The notes under the pieces were generated by a model, which saw nothing but the letters and a program-made list of their open reading frames with translations, searched no databases and was not told the origin of the DNA. The translations under genes and the position numbers were made by a program. Shown piece by piece: positions 16,997-25,873 of a stretch of 64,000 bases of DNA. The number at the start of each line of letters is the position of its first letter. Position 1 is the stretch's first letter. Location of the stretch: the NCBI RefSeq assembly GCF_014648695.1, contig NZ_BMRP01000015.1:33924-97923 (forward strand). The letters run 5' to 3'. This DNA comes from Streptomyces albospinus (lineage in GTDB: Bacteria > Actinomycetota > Actinomycetes > Streptomycetales > Streptomycetaceae).

Positions 16997-17701
16997 ATGG
17001 TTTCGCCAGACAGCGCAACCGTTTCGGCCAATCTCGTCTCTCACGTCCACGACACCCTCCGTCGGAGCTCATTCTTCTCGGCCTTCCGCAGTGGTGAGGC
17101 AGACATCGACGTCGTCCGCGATGTCTTCTCGCAGTACTACCTGTGGCGCAATCAGTTCCATCGCTGGTTCGGCTTATGCATCGTCAAGAGCCCCGCATTC
17201 GGCACGACCTTCGACATATCTTTCGTGTTGTCGGAGCTCATCGAGCACATCGAAGAAGAGATCAACGGAGACCACCACGGGATGGCGGTCACCTTCCTGC
17301 GCGAACTCGGCATCCCGGAGCCGCAGTTGCTCACTCCGCTGCCGGTGACCTCGGCGTACTCGGACTCCTTCCTGCACCGGTATTTCGATCCGCAGCGGTC
17401 CGGGGAGGAGGCACTGGCGGCTCTCGCCGGTCGTGAGATCGTCGCGCCGGAGCGGAATCGGCTGACCATCGAGGCCCTGCCGAAGCACTACGGCGTCAGC
17501 GAGGGGCTGGAATTCTTCGGGCTGCACGAGGAACTCGAAGTCGAGCACTTCAGGTCGTTGTGGGACGCCCTCATCAAGAGCTATCAGGCGGACGAAACCG
17601 TGCTGGTCGACGCCGCCCGGCACGAGATCTGGGAGCACGTCACCTTCTGGGACGACGTCTACGCCGCGGTGATCGAGGCCAGGAGCCAGGCCGCCGACTG
17701 A
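16997..17701 (+). CDS. Heme-oxygenase-like diiron oxidase (HDO) family
   Basis: A 234-residue all-helical protein of the TenA/PqqC/CADD superfamily, in the iron-binding branch. A full set of metal ligands can be placed: Glu87 and His94 in the helix EEINGDHH, Glu147 in REIVAPE, and His177, Glu181 and His184 in HEELEVEH, matching the HxxxE/DxxH signature. Family members use two irons and oxygen for N-oxygenation, C-C cleavage or decarboxylation of amino acids and acids. The ATG at 16997 is chosen for the AAGGAG site five bases upstream; an ATG at 16979 lacks one. It sits 1.8 kb upstream of the NRPS operon, divergent from it, so a role in making or altering a building block is plausible but unproven. 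Confidence 0.8.
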   Translation: MVSPDSATVSANLVSHVHDTLRRSSFFSAFRSGEADIDVVRDVFSQYYLWRNQFHRWFGLCIVKSPAFGTTFDISFVLSELIEHIEEEINGDHHGMAVTFLRELGIPEPQLLTPLPVTSAYSDSFLHRYFDPQRSGEEALAALAGREIVAPERNRLTIEALPKHYGVSEGLEFFGLHEELEVEHFRSLWDALIKSYQADETVLVDAARHEIWEHVTFWDDVYAAVIEARSQAAD

Positions 17702-18005
17702 TCCCGGTGGTTCTGGTGGTTCCAGTGGCTCCAGTGGCCCCGGTCTTCCGGAACGCCCCGATGGTGTTGATGGTCCTGGTGCACGATCCAGCCGTTCTTC
17801 AGTGCACCAGGAGCATCCTCCCCGGCCGCGATTCCCGGCCGTTCCCGATCGCGCCTGCCGGTGCGCGGACCTGCGGAGTCCGCGGACCTGGCAGGCGTGC
17901 CGACCTGCGGAGTTCACAGCCCCTCGGAGAGTGGATGGACCTCGTCGAAACGACCGGCGTACCTCGCCCTCAGCCGCGTCGCACGGCATCGGCCGCCGGC
18001 TGGTC
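17702..18005. other. Intergenic stretch with short GGT/GGC-rich repeats
   Basis: About 300 bp between the HDO gene and the MFS gene. Its start holds imperfect 9-base repeats (ggtggttct, ggtggttcc, agtggctcc, agtggcccc), a simple repeat downstream of the HDO stop. I see no gene or clear terminator. Confidence 0.45.
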
Positions 18006-19235
18006 ATGACCTCGGCCCCGGTGCGCAACGGGACGTCATCGCCGAGGCGTTGGTGGATCCTCGCCGTGGTGACCTCGGCCCAGCTGACCGCGTCCTTCGC
18101 CACCCAGGGGCTCGGGGCGCTGTCGGGTGCGATGCACGACGCGTTCGCGCTGTCCGGCGCCGGCGTCGGCCTGATGGTCACGGCCGTCGGACTGGCCCCC
18201 GTCTTCTCGCTGTTCGCGATGGGACATCTGGTGGACCGCCACGGGGAGCGCTGGGTGGTGGCCGCGGGTTCGCTCGTGATGACCGCGAGCCTGGCTGCCA
18301 CCTCGATGGCGCCGGGCTACGCGGTCGTACTGGCCTGCCTGTTCGTCGCCGGCATCGGATACAGCACCGTGCAGCCGGGCGGCAGCAAGTCCGTCTCGTC
18401 CTGGTTCCCCTCCGGCCGGCGCGGGGTGGCGATGGGCGTGCGCCAGGCCGGTCTGCCCATCGGGGGTGCCGCAGCCGCGGCCGTCCTGCCCGCGGTCGCG
18501 CACACGCTCGGTTGGCAGGCGGCATTCGCGGTGACCGCCACCGTCGCGCTCGCCGGAGGCGTGGTGTTCGCCCTCGCCTACCGCCCGCCGCCGGACGGCC
18601 GTCAGGCGCCACAACCCCCACCGGACCGTGCCCGGTTGCTGACCGGCCCGGTCCGAACCCTGCGGCAGCCGTGGATGCGCCCGATCCTGTGGTCCGGGAT
18701 GCCGCTGGTCGGCACCCAGTTCGCCGTCACGGCCCACCTGATGCTCTTCGCCCGTGACCACTTCCACCGCCCGCTCGCCGAGGGCGCCGTACTGCTGACG
18801 CTGTTGCAGATCGGCGGAGTGACGGGCCGGGTCGCGCTGGCGTACGTCAGCGACCGCACCCGGCGTTCACGGCTGTCGATCGTGCGCATCGGCATGGTCT
18901 GCTCGGCCCTGCTCCTGGTCCTCCTGCCCGTACTGCCCGCCCGCACCCCGTTCGGCCTCCTTGCCGCGGCCACCGTCGTGCTCGGATTCTTCGCGATCGG
19001 CTGGTACGGCCCCTGGGTCGCGCATATCGCCGATGCGGCCCCGACCCACGGCATCGGCCGGGCGACGGGCGGGGCGATGGCCGCCAACCAGATCGCCGTC
19101 ATCGCCGCTCCGCCCCTGCTCGGGCTCCTGCGCGACAGCAGCGGCAGCTATCTGATCGCCTGGTGGATTCCGGCAGCGATCACCCTGGCCTGCGCGGTCA
19201 AGGCCGCGCCCCCGGGCCGCCCGCGACCGCGGTGA
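18006..19235 (+). CDS. MFS transporter
   Basis: A 409-residue major facilitator with about 12 membrane helices and the loop motif GHLVDRHGERW (about residues 69-79), the MFS A-type signature. The pattern QPGGSKSVSSWFPSGRRGVAMGVRQAGLPIG after helix 4 is typical of the nitrate/oxalate-formate/CynX-like branches, which carry small organic anions or drugs. The ATG at 18006 begins the first conserved segment. It follows the HDO gene on the same strand after 304 bp and may or may not be co-transcribed. It could belong to the NRPS pathway or be an independent uptake system. Confidence 0.82.
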   Translation: MTSAPVRNGTSSPRRWWILAVVTSAQLTASFATQGLGALSGAMHDAFALSGAGVGLMVTAVGLAPVFSLFAMGHLVDRHGERWVVAAGSLVMTASLAATSMAPGYAVVLACLFVAGIGYSTVQPGGSKSVSSWFPSGRRGVAMGVRQAGLPIGGAAAAAVLPAVAHTLGWQAAFAVTATVALAGGVVFALAYRPPPDGRQAPQPPPDRARLLTGPVRTLRQPWMRPILWSGMPLVGTQFAVTAHLMLFARDHFHRPLAEGAVLLTLLQIGGVTGRVALAYVSDRTRRSRLSIVRIGMVCSALLLVLLPVLPARTPFGLLAAATVVLGFFAIGWYGPWVAHIADAAPTHGIGRATGGAMAANQIAVIAAPPLLGLLRDSSGSYLIAWWIPAAITLACAVKAAPPGRPRPR

Positions 19236-19315
19236 CGCCACGGAACCGCTCGCGCAGGCGCGGCAGAGCAGGCGCAGCGGCAGACCGGCTCACAGGTCGA
19301 CGAGCACCTTCGGCC

Positions 19316-20350
19316 TCACGGGCGGACGAGCACCTTCAGCGCTTCGCGCGCGGCCATCGCGCGGTAGCCGTCCGGCACTTCGTCCAGGCCGACGGTGCGG
19401 TCGAAGACCCGGCCGGGCTCGATGGTGCCGTCGAGGATGTCGGGCAGCAGCTCCTCGATGTACGCGCGGGCCGGGGCGACGCCCCCGGTGAGGGTGATGT
19501 TGCGCATCAGCATCTCGAAGCCGATCGGACCCTGTGCGTACTGAGGGACGCCGACCCTGCTCACCACACCGCCGTCGCGGACCGCGCCGAAGCCCGTCTC
19601 CCATGCCTGGAGCGTGCCGACGCACTCCAGCACCGTATGCGTACCGTCGCCGCGGGTCAGCTCCCGGACCCGTTCGACGCCCTCCGCCCCGCGCTCGGCG
19701 ATCACGTCGGTGGCGCCGAAGTCCCGGCCGAGGTCCGTGCGGTCCGTGTGCCGCCCCATGAGCAGGATCCGCTCGGCGCCCAGACGCCTGGCGGCCAGCA
19801 CCGCGGACAGGCCGACGGCGCCGTCGCCGATGACGGTCACGGTCGTACGCGGCCCTACGCCGGCCCGCACCGCGCAGTGGTGTCCGGTGCTGAGGACGTC
19901 GGACAGGGTGAGCAGCGAGGGCAGCAGCGCGGAGTCCTCGGCGACCGGCAGTCTGACCAGCGTGCCCGCTGCCTGCGGCACCCGCACCGCCTCGCCCTGG
20001 CCGCCGTCCACACCGTCGCGGCCGTAGCCGCCACCGTGCCGGCAGGAGGAGTGCAGGCCCTGGGTGCAGAAGTCGCAGGTGTTGTCGGCCCAGAGGAACG
20101 GTGCGACCACGACGTCGCCGCGCCGGAGCCCGGCGACGTCCCGGCCGGTGTCCTCGACGACGCCGAGGAATTCGTGGCCCATCGGCCTGCCCTGCGGTGC
20201 GGCGGGCATCGATCCGTAGGGCCACAGGTCGCTGCCGCAGATGCAGGAGCGCAGGACGCGTACGACGGCGTCGGTGGGCTCCTGCACCTTGGGGTCGGGG
20301 ACGTCCTCGACCCGCACATCGCCGGCGCCGTAGAGGATGGTCGCTCGCAT
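19316..20350 (-). CDS. Zinc-dependent alcohol dehydrogenase (MDR family)
   Basis: A 344-residue medium-chain dehydrogenase. The catalytic zinc site is visible as CGSD (about residue 38) and GHEFLGVVED (about 58-67). The structural zinc segment CDFCTQGLHSSC keeps three cysteines instead of the usual four. The nucleotide loop reads VIGDGAVGLSAV (about 171-182), so NAD(P) binding is expected. The ATG at 20350 starts the MRATILYG strand. It is transcribed toward the MFS gene and divergent from an MmyB-like regulator about 300 bp away. The alcohol or aldehyde substrate is unknown. Confidence 0.87.
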   Translation of the reverse strand: MRATILYGAGDVRVEDVPDPKVQEPTDAVVRVLRSCICGSDLWPYGSMPAAPQGRPMGHEFLGVVEDTGRDVAGLRRGDVVVAPFLWADNTCDFCTQGLHSSCRHGGGYGRDGVDGGQGEAVRVPQAAGTLVRLPVAEDSALLPSLLTLSDVLSTGHHCAVRAGVGPRTTVTVIGDGAVGLSAVLAARRLGAERILLMGRHTDRTDLGRDFGATDVIAERGAEGVERVRELTRGDGTHTVLECVGTLQAWETGFGAVRDGGVVSRVGVPQYAQGPIGFEMLMRNITLTGGVAPARAYIEELLPDILDGTIEPGRVFDRTVGLDEVPDGYRAMAAREALKVLVRP

Positions 20351-20393
20351 GGATCTCTCCGATCGTGCGTTCCGCACCAGGTGCTCCGGATGC

Positions 20394-20414
20394 GGTGTTC
20401 AGGAAGTGGTGTTC
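20394..20414. repeat. GGTGTTC direct repeat, 14-bp period
   Basis: GGTGTTC occurs at 20394 and 20408 in the 298-bp divergent spacer between the alcohol dehydrogenase and the MmyB-like regulator. Half-sites on a shared 14-bp period suggest a possible regulator site, but the element is short and could be chance. Confidence 0.25.
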
Positions 20415-20648
20415 CGGGAAGGCCGTCCCGGCCCTGGGTGGGCGGGCTCCTGGAGGCACCGGGGTGCTCCTCGGTGGTGGCCGGTCGCAGCGCCGCGCGC
20501 ACCGGGGGAAGGGGCCTACGGACATCCACCCTCGCCGCCGCCCGTCGTGCGCGGCAGACCGCGCCGTGCCGGGGAGCCGCGTTCCGGGGTGTGACAGGGC
20601 CCCCCACGCCGACCCGTGCGGCATCCAGGGGCTGCCAGACTGGACGGC

Positions 20649-21587
20649 ATGGCACATGAGCAGCGCAGCGGCAGCGGCGGCACCGAGCTGGGGCGCTTTC
20701 TGCGTGCCCGCCGCACCCAGGTGACCCCTGGCGAGGTCGGCCTCACGATCGGTCCGGGGCTGCGCCGCACGCCCGGGCTGCGCCGCGAGGAGCTGGCCAC
20801 CCTCGCCGGGGTGAGCATCGACTACTACACCCGCCTGGAGCGCGGCAAGGAGACCCGTCCCAGCCCGGCGGTCGTCGACGCCCTCGCCCGCGCCCTCCAC
20901 CTGGAGCAGGACGAGCACGATCACCTGCGCGACCTCGCCGCGCGGGCCGCCCGCTACGCCCCCGAACTCCCGGCCGCACCCAGCCGTACGGTGCGGCCCG
21001 GCGTCAAGCTCCTGCTGGAGAGCCTGCGCCCCAACCCCGCCTACGTGGTCAGCCGCACCAATGACCTCCTGGCCCACAATCCCGGCGGGCTACAGCTGTT
21101 CGCCGGGATCGAGAGCTGGCCGGCCAAGCAGCGCAACATCGCGCGCTACCTCTTCCTCCACCCTGCCGCCCGCGAGCTGTTCGACGACTGGGACAACCAG
21201 ATCCGCGGCTGCGTATCCCGCCTCCGCGCCCTGGCCGGTACCGACCCGGACGCCCCCGACCTCGCCCACCTCGTCGGCGAACTCCTGCTCAAGAGCCCGG
21301 AGTTCGCCCGGCTGTGGGAACGCTACGAGGTCAAGGCCCGCGCCTACGGCCAGAAGACCTTCCGCCACCCCCAGGTCGGCACCCTCACCCTCGGCTTCCA
21401 GTCCATGCAGCTGGAAGGCACCCCCGGACAGCGCCTCAACGCGTACCACGTCGAGCCCGGCACCTCCGACCACGACGCGATGGTCCTGCTCGACGTGATC
21501 ATCCCCAGTACCGCCCCAAGTCGGGCTCGTACCCATGCCGTTGACGCCCGCGGCCTTGACACTCCGTCGGAGCCCAAGGGCGAGTAG
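20649..21587 (+). CDS. XRE-family regulator, MmyB-like
   Basis: A 312-residue paralogue of the regulator at 1.1-2.1 kb. The helix-turn-helix lies at residues 36-75 (LRREELATLAGVSIDYYTRLERG as key blocks LRREEL, GVSIDYY, RLERG), followed by the MmyB-like ligand domain with NDLLAHNP and NIARYLFLHPAARELF. The ATG at 20649 is the start that gives the usual short N-terminus before the DNA-binding domain. It is divergent from the zinc alcohol dehydrogenase, which is its likely target by the normal arrangement of this family. Confidence 0.87.
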   Translation: MAHEQRSGSGGTELGRFLRARRTQVTPGEVGLTIGPGLRRTPGLRREELATLAGVSIDYYTRLERGKETRPSPAVVDALARALHLEQDEHDHLRDLAARAARYAPELPAAPSRTVRPGVKLLLESLRPNPAYVVSRTNDLLAHNPGGLQLFAGIESWPAKQRNIARYLFLHPAARELFDDWDNQIRGCVSRLRALAGTDPDAPDLAHLVGELLLKSPEFARLWERYEVKARAYGQKTFRHPQVGTLTLGFQSMQLEGTPGQRLNAYHVEPGTSDHDAMVLLDVIIPSTAPSRARTHAVDARGLDTPSEPKGE

Positions 21588-21645
21588 TTGGAGGGGCGAG
21601 GCCGGCGGGGCGAGGAGGACAGGGGGAACACACTCCGCCCCTCCC

Positions 21646-21965
21646 TCAGCGGGTGGTGTGACCGCCGTTGACGAAGACCGTCCGGCCGTTGAGCCACCAG
21701 CCGTCGGTGAGCAGGAACAGCACACAGGGTGCGATGTCCTCGATCTTGGTCAGTTCACCGTTCATGGACGAGGACTTGTGGTAGGCGATGGAGTCGTCGG
21801 TCTCGGCCGGGTAGAAGAACGAGGTGTCCATGGGGCCCGGGGCGATGCTGTTGACGTTGATGTTGCGACCGAAAAGCTCCTTGGACAGCGCGCGGGTGAA
21901 GTGCTCGACGGGCGCCTTGCTGCCGGCGTAGACCGAGTACAGGCCGGTGCAGGCAGCAGAATACC
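21646..21965 (-). pseudogene. SDR remnant, N-terminal half missing
   Basis: Only the C-terminal part of a short-chain dehydrogenase is present: the catalytic YAGSK, then VEHFTRALSKELFGRNINVNSIAPGPMDTSFF and the final LLTDGWWLNGRTVFVNGG, here cited as landmarks. The Rossmann nucleotide-binding half and the catalytic serine region are gone; upstream sequence runs straight into the end of a TetR gene. It is most likely a deletion remnant. A 61-residue frame could still be translated from an internal ATG at 21831. Confidence 0.75.
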
Positions 21966-22000
21966 GACCGGCAGGTAAATGATCGGGCGAGCCGCGCGCC

Positions 22001-22645
22001 TCAGCCGGCCCGCCCCTCCGTGCCGGCAGCGGACCGCATTTCGCCGTCGCGGAAAATCCGGTCCAGGTGGTGCCGCAGGACCGCGACCGCGGACTCCGGG
22101 CTGCGTTGGCCGACCAGGATGCCGGTACCCAGCCCCGCCGAGAGGGCGAGCAGACCGATCGCCTCCGTCCGCGTGTCGACGTCGGGCGCGACGAGGCGGG
22201 CGTCCTGCGCCTGCCGGAGGAGGCCGGCCAGGGCGTCCTCGGCGGCGTCGGGGTTCTCGATGAAGGGCTGGGCGGCGAGCGCCTCGTCCGTCACGGACAG
22301 CACCGCGTACGAGGTGTAGACGAGGTGAAAGGTCCGGCTCTCCTTGTCGGTGGGCAGCGACTCCAGCAGCAGCGCCTCGATCACGGCGCGCGGGCCCGCG
22401 GCGTCCCCGGCGGCCCGGACCCGGGCGGCGGTGCGCGCGCCGAATCCGGCGGCCAGATGCTCCAGCCCGTAGAGGAGCAGCTTCTCCTTGGTTTCGAAGT
22501 AGTACTGCACCAGGCGGAGGGAGACGCCCGCTTCGGCGGCCACGTCGCGCATCCCGACACCGTGCAGTCCGCGCCGTCCGGCGACCCGGACGAGCGCCTC
22601 GGCGATCTCGGTGCGCCGTTCCTCATGATCCACACGCTTCGGCAT
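22001..22645 (-). CDS. TetR/AcrR-family repressor
   Basis: A 214-residue TetR-type repressor. The helix-turn-helix covers residues 10-55 with MRDVAAEAGVSLRLVQYYF as its recognition part. The remainder is an all-helical ligand domain. The ATG at 22645 precedes the typical basic N-terminus MPKRVDHEERR. It is divergent from an alpha/beta-hydrolase gene, and two near-identical palindromes lie in the 145-bp spacer. It very probably represses both its own gene and the hydrolase, released by a small hydrophobic ligand or the hydrolase substrate. Confidence 0.9.
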   Translation of the reverse strand: MPKRVDHEERRTEIAEALVRVAGRRGLHGVGMRDVAAEAGVSLRLVQYYFETKEKLLLYGLEHLAAGFGARTAARVRAAGDAAGPRAVIEALLLESLPTDKESRTFHLVYTSYAVLSVTDEALAAQPFIENPDAAEDALAGLLRQAQDARLVAPDVDTRTEAIGLLALSAGLGTGILVGQRSPESAVAVLRHHLDRIFRDGEMRSAAGTEGRAG

Positions 22646-22722
22646 TCGCCACGTCTCCGCCCTTGGTTCTTCGGCCTGTTGGCTCGTCGGCCCGGTGGTC
22701 CGCCGGCACCGGCGCACCTTCA

Positions 22723-22760
22723 TGGTACGCCCGTACCACCATCATGGTACGTTCGTATCA
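22723..22760. promoter_or_regulatory. Two TetR operator palindromes
   Basis: TGGTACGCCCGTACCA (22723-22738) is a perfect 7-2-7 palindrome. TGGTACGTTCGTATCA (22745-22760) differs by one arm base. Their centres are 22 bp apart, two helical turns, so two dimers could bind on one DNA face. They sit between the divergent TetR and hydrolase starts, 30-70 bp from the latter. Confidence 0.8.
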
Positions 22761-22790
22761 CGAAAATCGGATCTCTCCGGAGGTGTCACC

Positions 22791-23708
22791 GTGCCCGAGA
22801 CCATGACCCGCGAGCGCGGCCCGGCCGACGTCGGCCGCTATGTGAACGAGACCCTGCGCGACCGGTACTTCGGCGCCTGCGACGCGGTCTACGCTCTGGG
22901 CCCCGCCCCGCGAGCGGAGCGTGATGTGGAGACCCGCTTCGGGACCACACACGTCTACGAGTACGGCCCCACGGAGCCCGGGAACGCGTCCCGGACTCCG
23001 GTGGTGCTCATCCACGGCTCCGGCTCCAACTCGTCGATGTGGTACCCGAACGTCGCCGCCCTCAGCGCGCAGCGCACGGTCTATGCGCTCGACACCCCGG
23101 GCGACCCCGGGCGCAGCATCCACCGCGAAGCCATGCACCGACCCGAACACGCCGCACAGTGGATGGACGAGGCCCTCGCCGCCCTCGGGCTCGACCGGGT
23201 CCACCTCATCGGGTCCTCCTACGGCGGATGGCTCACCCTGAACCAGGCGCACCAACGCCCCGGCAGACTGGCCTCGGTGACCTTGCTCGACCCCGGCGGC
23301 CTGGAGAAGGTGGGGCTCCGCTTCTTCGTCTGGATCTTCGCCAGCCTGCTGGCGACCTCCGCGCCGAAGCCCCTGCGCCGGCACCTGGCGGCCTGGCTGG
23401 ACCAGCCGGTCCTCATCGTGCCGGAACTGCGCGCGATGATCCGGCTCGGCGTCCGCTCGTTCCGCATCCGCCGGCCGGCTCCGCTCCCGCTGACCGACGA
23501 CGAGATGCGCACCATCCGCACCCCGCTCTACCTGCTGATGGGCAGGCGGAGCCTCCTGGTCCACCCGAAGCGGCAACTGGTGCGCGTGCCTTCCCTGGTG
23601 CCCGGCGCCCGCGCCGAGATCCTCTCCGGCACCGGCCACGGGCCGCAGATCGACCACGCCGAGACGGCCAACGACCGGATGCTGGACTTCCTGGACTCCG
23701 TCGACTGA
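22791..23708 (+). CDS. Alpha/beta hydrolase
   Basis: A 305-residue alpha/beta-hydrolase. The oxyanion strand reads VVLIHGSGSNSSMW (about residues 71-84), the nucleophile elbow is GSSYGG with Ser143, and the final histidine lies in GTGHGPQIDH near residue 287. The GTG at 22791 is chosen because CGGAGG lies seven bases upstream; an ATG at 22803 is less well placed. It is controlled by the divergent TetR gene through two operators that overlap its promoter region. The substrate is an ester, lactone or similar compound and is not identified by the sequence. Confidence 0.86.
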   Translation: MPETMTRERGPADVGRYVNETLRDRYFGACDAVYALGPAPRAERDVETRFGTTHVYEYGPTEPGNASRTPVVLIHGSGSNSSMWYPNVAALSAQRTVYALDTPGDPGRSIHREAMHRPEHAAQWMDEALAALGLDRVHLIGSSYGGWLTLNQAHQRPGRLASVTLLDPGGLEKVGLRFFVWIFASLLATSAPKPLRRHLAAWLDQPVLIVPELRAMIRLGVRSFRIRRPAPLPLTDDEMRTIRTPLYLLMGRRSLLVHPKRQLVRVPSLVPGARAEILSGTGHGPQIDHAETANDRMLDFLDSVD

Positions 23709-23870
23709 CGGCGGGCGCGGACCGTGCCGCGTCGTCGGCACCACCCCATACGACGCGGCACCGCCCCGCGCTCTCCGGCGACTTACGCGTCGGGGAGCGA
23801 AAAGCCCGCTGATCCCGAGTCGGCGACTCTGCTCACGGCAGCGGGCAGAGGAGGACCGAACGCCGGACGC

Positions 23871-24218
23871 TCAGGAGCGCGGCGGCTCCGCGCCGTCTCC
23901 GTCCCTGCCCCCGCGGCGGGTGCGCCCCCAACCGTCGCCGGTGGCGAGCGCCGCCACCAGGTCGGCGCCGCGAGCCGCCAGAACGCGACGCCGCTCCCAG
24001 CGCGAACGCGGCCGGACGCTTCCCTGCGTGCCCTGCTGCTGCGCGACTGCGAGTGCGGTCAGACGCCGGCCGGCCTGAGCAAGGTCGGCCAGGATGCGCT
24101 CCCGGTGGCGCTCGTTGCGCGCGCCGCGCAACGCCGCGCACAGCCCCTCGATCCGCGCCACTGCCGCCCCGATGCGCAGGTTCGTGCTTCCTGTCGCTGT
24201 CATCCCGCCCCGCGCCAC
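23871..24218 (-). CDS. Small basic hypothetical protein
   Basis: A 115-residue protein that I do not recognise. Its GTG start is supported by a perfect AAAGGAGG ribosome site six bases upstream, which argues that the frame is real. The first 60 residues look helical, with alanine/leucine heptads and many arginines (RNERHRERILADLAQAGRRL). The tail is arginine- and glycine-rich without structure (WERRR, RTRRGGRDGDG). It could be a nucleic-acid-binding or partner protein. It is alone, with pseudogene debris on the other strand upstream. Confidence 0.55.
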   Translation of the reverse strand: MARGGMTATGSTNLRIGAAVARIEGLCAALRGARNERHRERILADLAQAGRRLTALAVAQQQGTQGSVRPRSRWERRRVLAARGADLVAALATGDGWGRTRRGGRDGDGAEPPRS

Positions 24219-24409
24219 CTACAGCCTCCTTTGTATGGACAGTCACCCAGCGCACAACACTTGCCCACATGCGCAATACCGCAACCCTCTTGAGGAGGGG
24301 ATTCCGCGAGGCTTCGCAAGGTTGCGCTTCGGGCCGGCGCCGGGGGCGGGTGAACGCCGACATCGGGGCGCGTGTTCCGGGTCACCACGCGGCCCGCCGG
24401 ACGGAATGC

Positions 24410-24765
24410 ACGCTCACCGCGGCCGGTGTCGATGCGTTCCATGCTTCCACCCGCCGCTACTGGCTGCCGGAGTTCGAGGGCTCGGACCTGAACCTGGCGG
24501 GCTGGACCAAGAAGCTCACCGGCAAGCCCACCCTCACCGTCGGCTCCGTCGGCCTCGACGGCGACTTCCTCCGCGCGTTCGCGGGCGAGGGTGCGGGGGT
24601 CGGCAGCATCGACAACCTCCTCGACCGCCTGGAGCGCGACGGGTCGATCTTGTCGCCGTCGGCCGCGCCCTGCTCCAGGACCCGCAGTGGGCGGCGAAGG
24701 TCCTGGGCAACCGCATCGAGGAGCTCCAGCCCTACGACGCGGCGGCGCTGAAGACGCTGAGCTGA
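24410..24765 (+). pseudogene. Old Yellow Enzyme remnant with frameshift
   Basis: The sequence encodes the C-terminal third of an NADH:flavin oxidoreductase (OYE): AGVDAFHASTRRYWLPEFEG, then LTGKPTLTVGSVGLDGDF and, in another frame, DLVAVGRALLQDPQWAAKVL. The break is near 24640, where one missing base after GACGGG would restore D-G-F-D-L. The N-terminal two thirds are absent. It is a decayed gene with both truncation and frameshift. Confidence 0.8.
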
Positions 24766-24798
24766 GCGGCCCCCTGGATCACCGGCCCGCTCCCGGGC

Positions 24799-25746
24799 CT
24801 ACCGGAGGGTGTCGGGCCCCACGGACACGCCGCACAACTCGGCTGCCGTGCGCCAGAGTTCTTCCTCGCGGGCCTCGTCGTAGGACTCGGCCGAGGACCG
24901 GTCCACGGCATGGCGGTCGATGTAGGCGCCGGTGGGCCCCGGACGGGGTCCGGCCGCAGCCGCCGCGAGGAGCCGGCCGGCTTCGTCGGGGCTCAGGGCG
25001 AGCGGGGTGGCGGCCAGCGCTTGCAGGACGGTGCGGGAGAGCAACTGGACCGCGGGGCCGGCGTCGCGGACCAGGCCGGTGCCGGGGACATAGCCGGGGT
25101 TGAACGTGTAGACGTCGATGCCTTCGGGCAGTCGGCGGGCCAGCGCGTGTACGAGGTAGAGGACGGCGAGCTTGCTGGTGGAGTAGGCCGTGCGGCCCTC
25201 GGCGGCGGTGTGCGCTCGCTTCCCCTCGTGGGGCGCGGCCAGGGCCTGGACGCTTTCCCAGCGGGGTGCGGGGACCATGCCCATGTTGTGGCGGAGGTCT
25301 CCGAAGTGCGTGTCGCTGCCGACCATGACGATGCGACTCGGCGCGGTGAACTGCTCCCACAGCAGGCGGATGAGGAGCCAGTTGGCGAGGACGTTGACCG
25401 CGAAGGTCAGCTCGACGCCGTCGGCGTCGGTGCGGGTCCGGGTGGTCAACTGGAGTCCGGCGTTCCCCACGAAACCGCGCAGCGGCGGCAGGTCCCCGGC
25501 GGCCAGGCGGCCACCGACCTCGTCGGCGGCGGCCCGGATGCATTCCCGCGCCGCCAGATCGCAGCAGACCGCGGACACGTGGGGATTTCCCGTTGCCTCG
25601 GCGAGTTCGGCGGCGAGCCGGTTGCCGCTGGTCCCCCGGGCCGTCACCAGTAGATGGAGGTCCGGGTTCTCCCGCAGCAGATGCTCCGCCGCCGTTCTGC
25701 CCAGTCCCCGACTCGCCCCGGTCATCAGCAGAGTGTGCGTTGCCAT
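24799..25746 (-). CDS. Short-chain dehydrogenase/reductase
   Basis: A 315-residue SDR. The nucleotide loop TGASRGLG is at residues 9-16, the NAG motif at about 95-97 and the catalytic YSTSK at about 192-196. Length and the long segment between NAG and YxxxK resemble the protochlorophyllide-reductase/retinol-dehydrogenase-like branch. The second residues and ATG at 25746 are well placed before the first strand. It is a single gene transcribed leftward, with pseudogene debris on one side and a hydrolase on the other. The substrate is unknown. Confidence 0.87.
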   Translation of the reverse strand: MATHTLLMTGASRGLGRTAAEHLLRENPDLHLLVTARGTSGNRLAAELAEATGNPHVSAVCCDLAARECIRAAADEVGGRLAAGDLPPLRGFVGNAGLQLTTRTRTDADGVELTFAVNVLANWLLIRLLWEQFTAPSRIVMVGSDTHFGDLRHNMGMVPAPRWESVQALAAPHEGKRAHTAAEGRTAYSTSKLAVLYLVHALARRLPEGIDVYTFNPGYVPGTGLVRDAGPAVQLLSRTVLQALAATPLALSPDEAGRLLAAAAAGPRPGPTGAYIDRHAVDRSSAESYDEAREEELWRTAAELCGVSVGPDTLR

Positions 25747-25873
25747 GGTGTCTCCGGTACGTCAGTCCAGCGGGTACTGCGTACCGTAAGGGATCGCAAC
25801 GGCGCGGTCGACGGCGCTTTCGCGCTTCTTGTCAGGGGAATGCCAACCGGCTCGGTCCCCGACTCCCGAAGCG

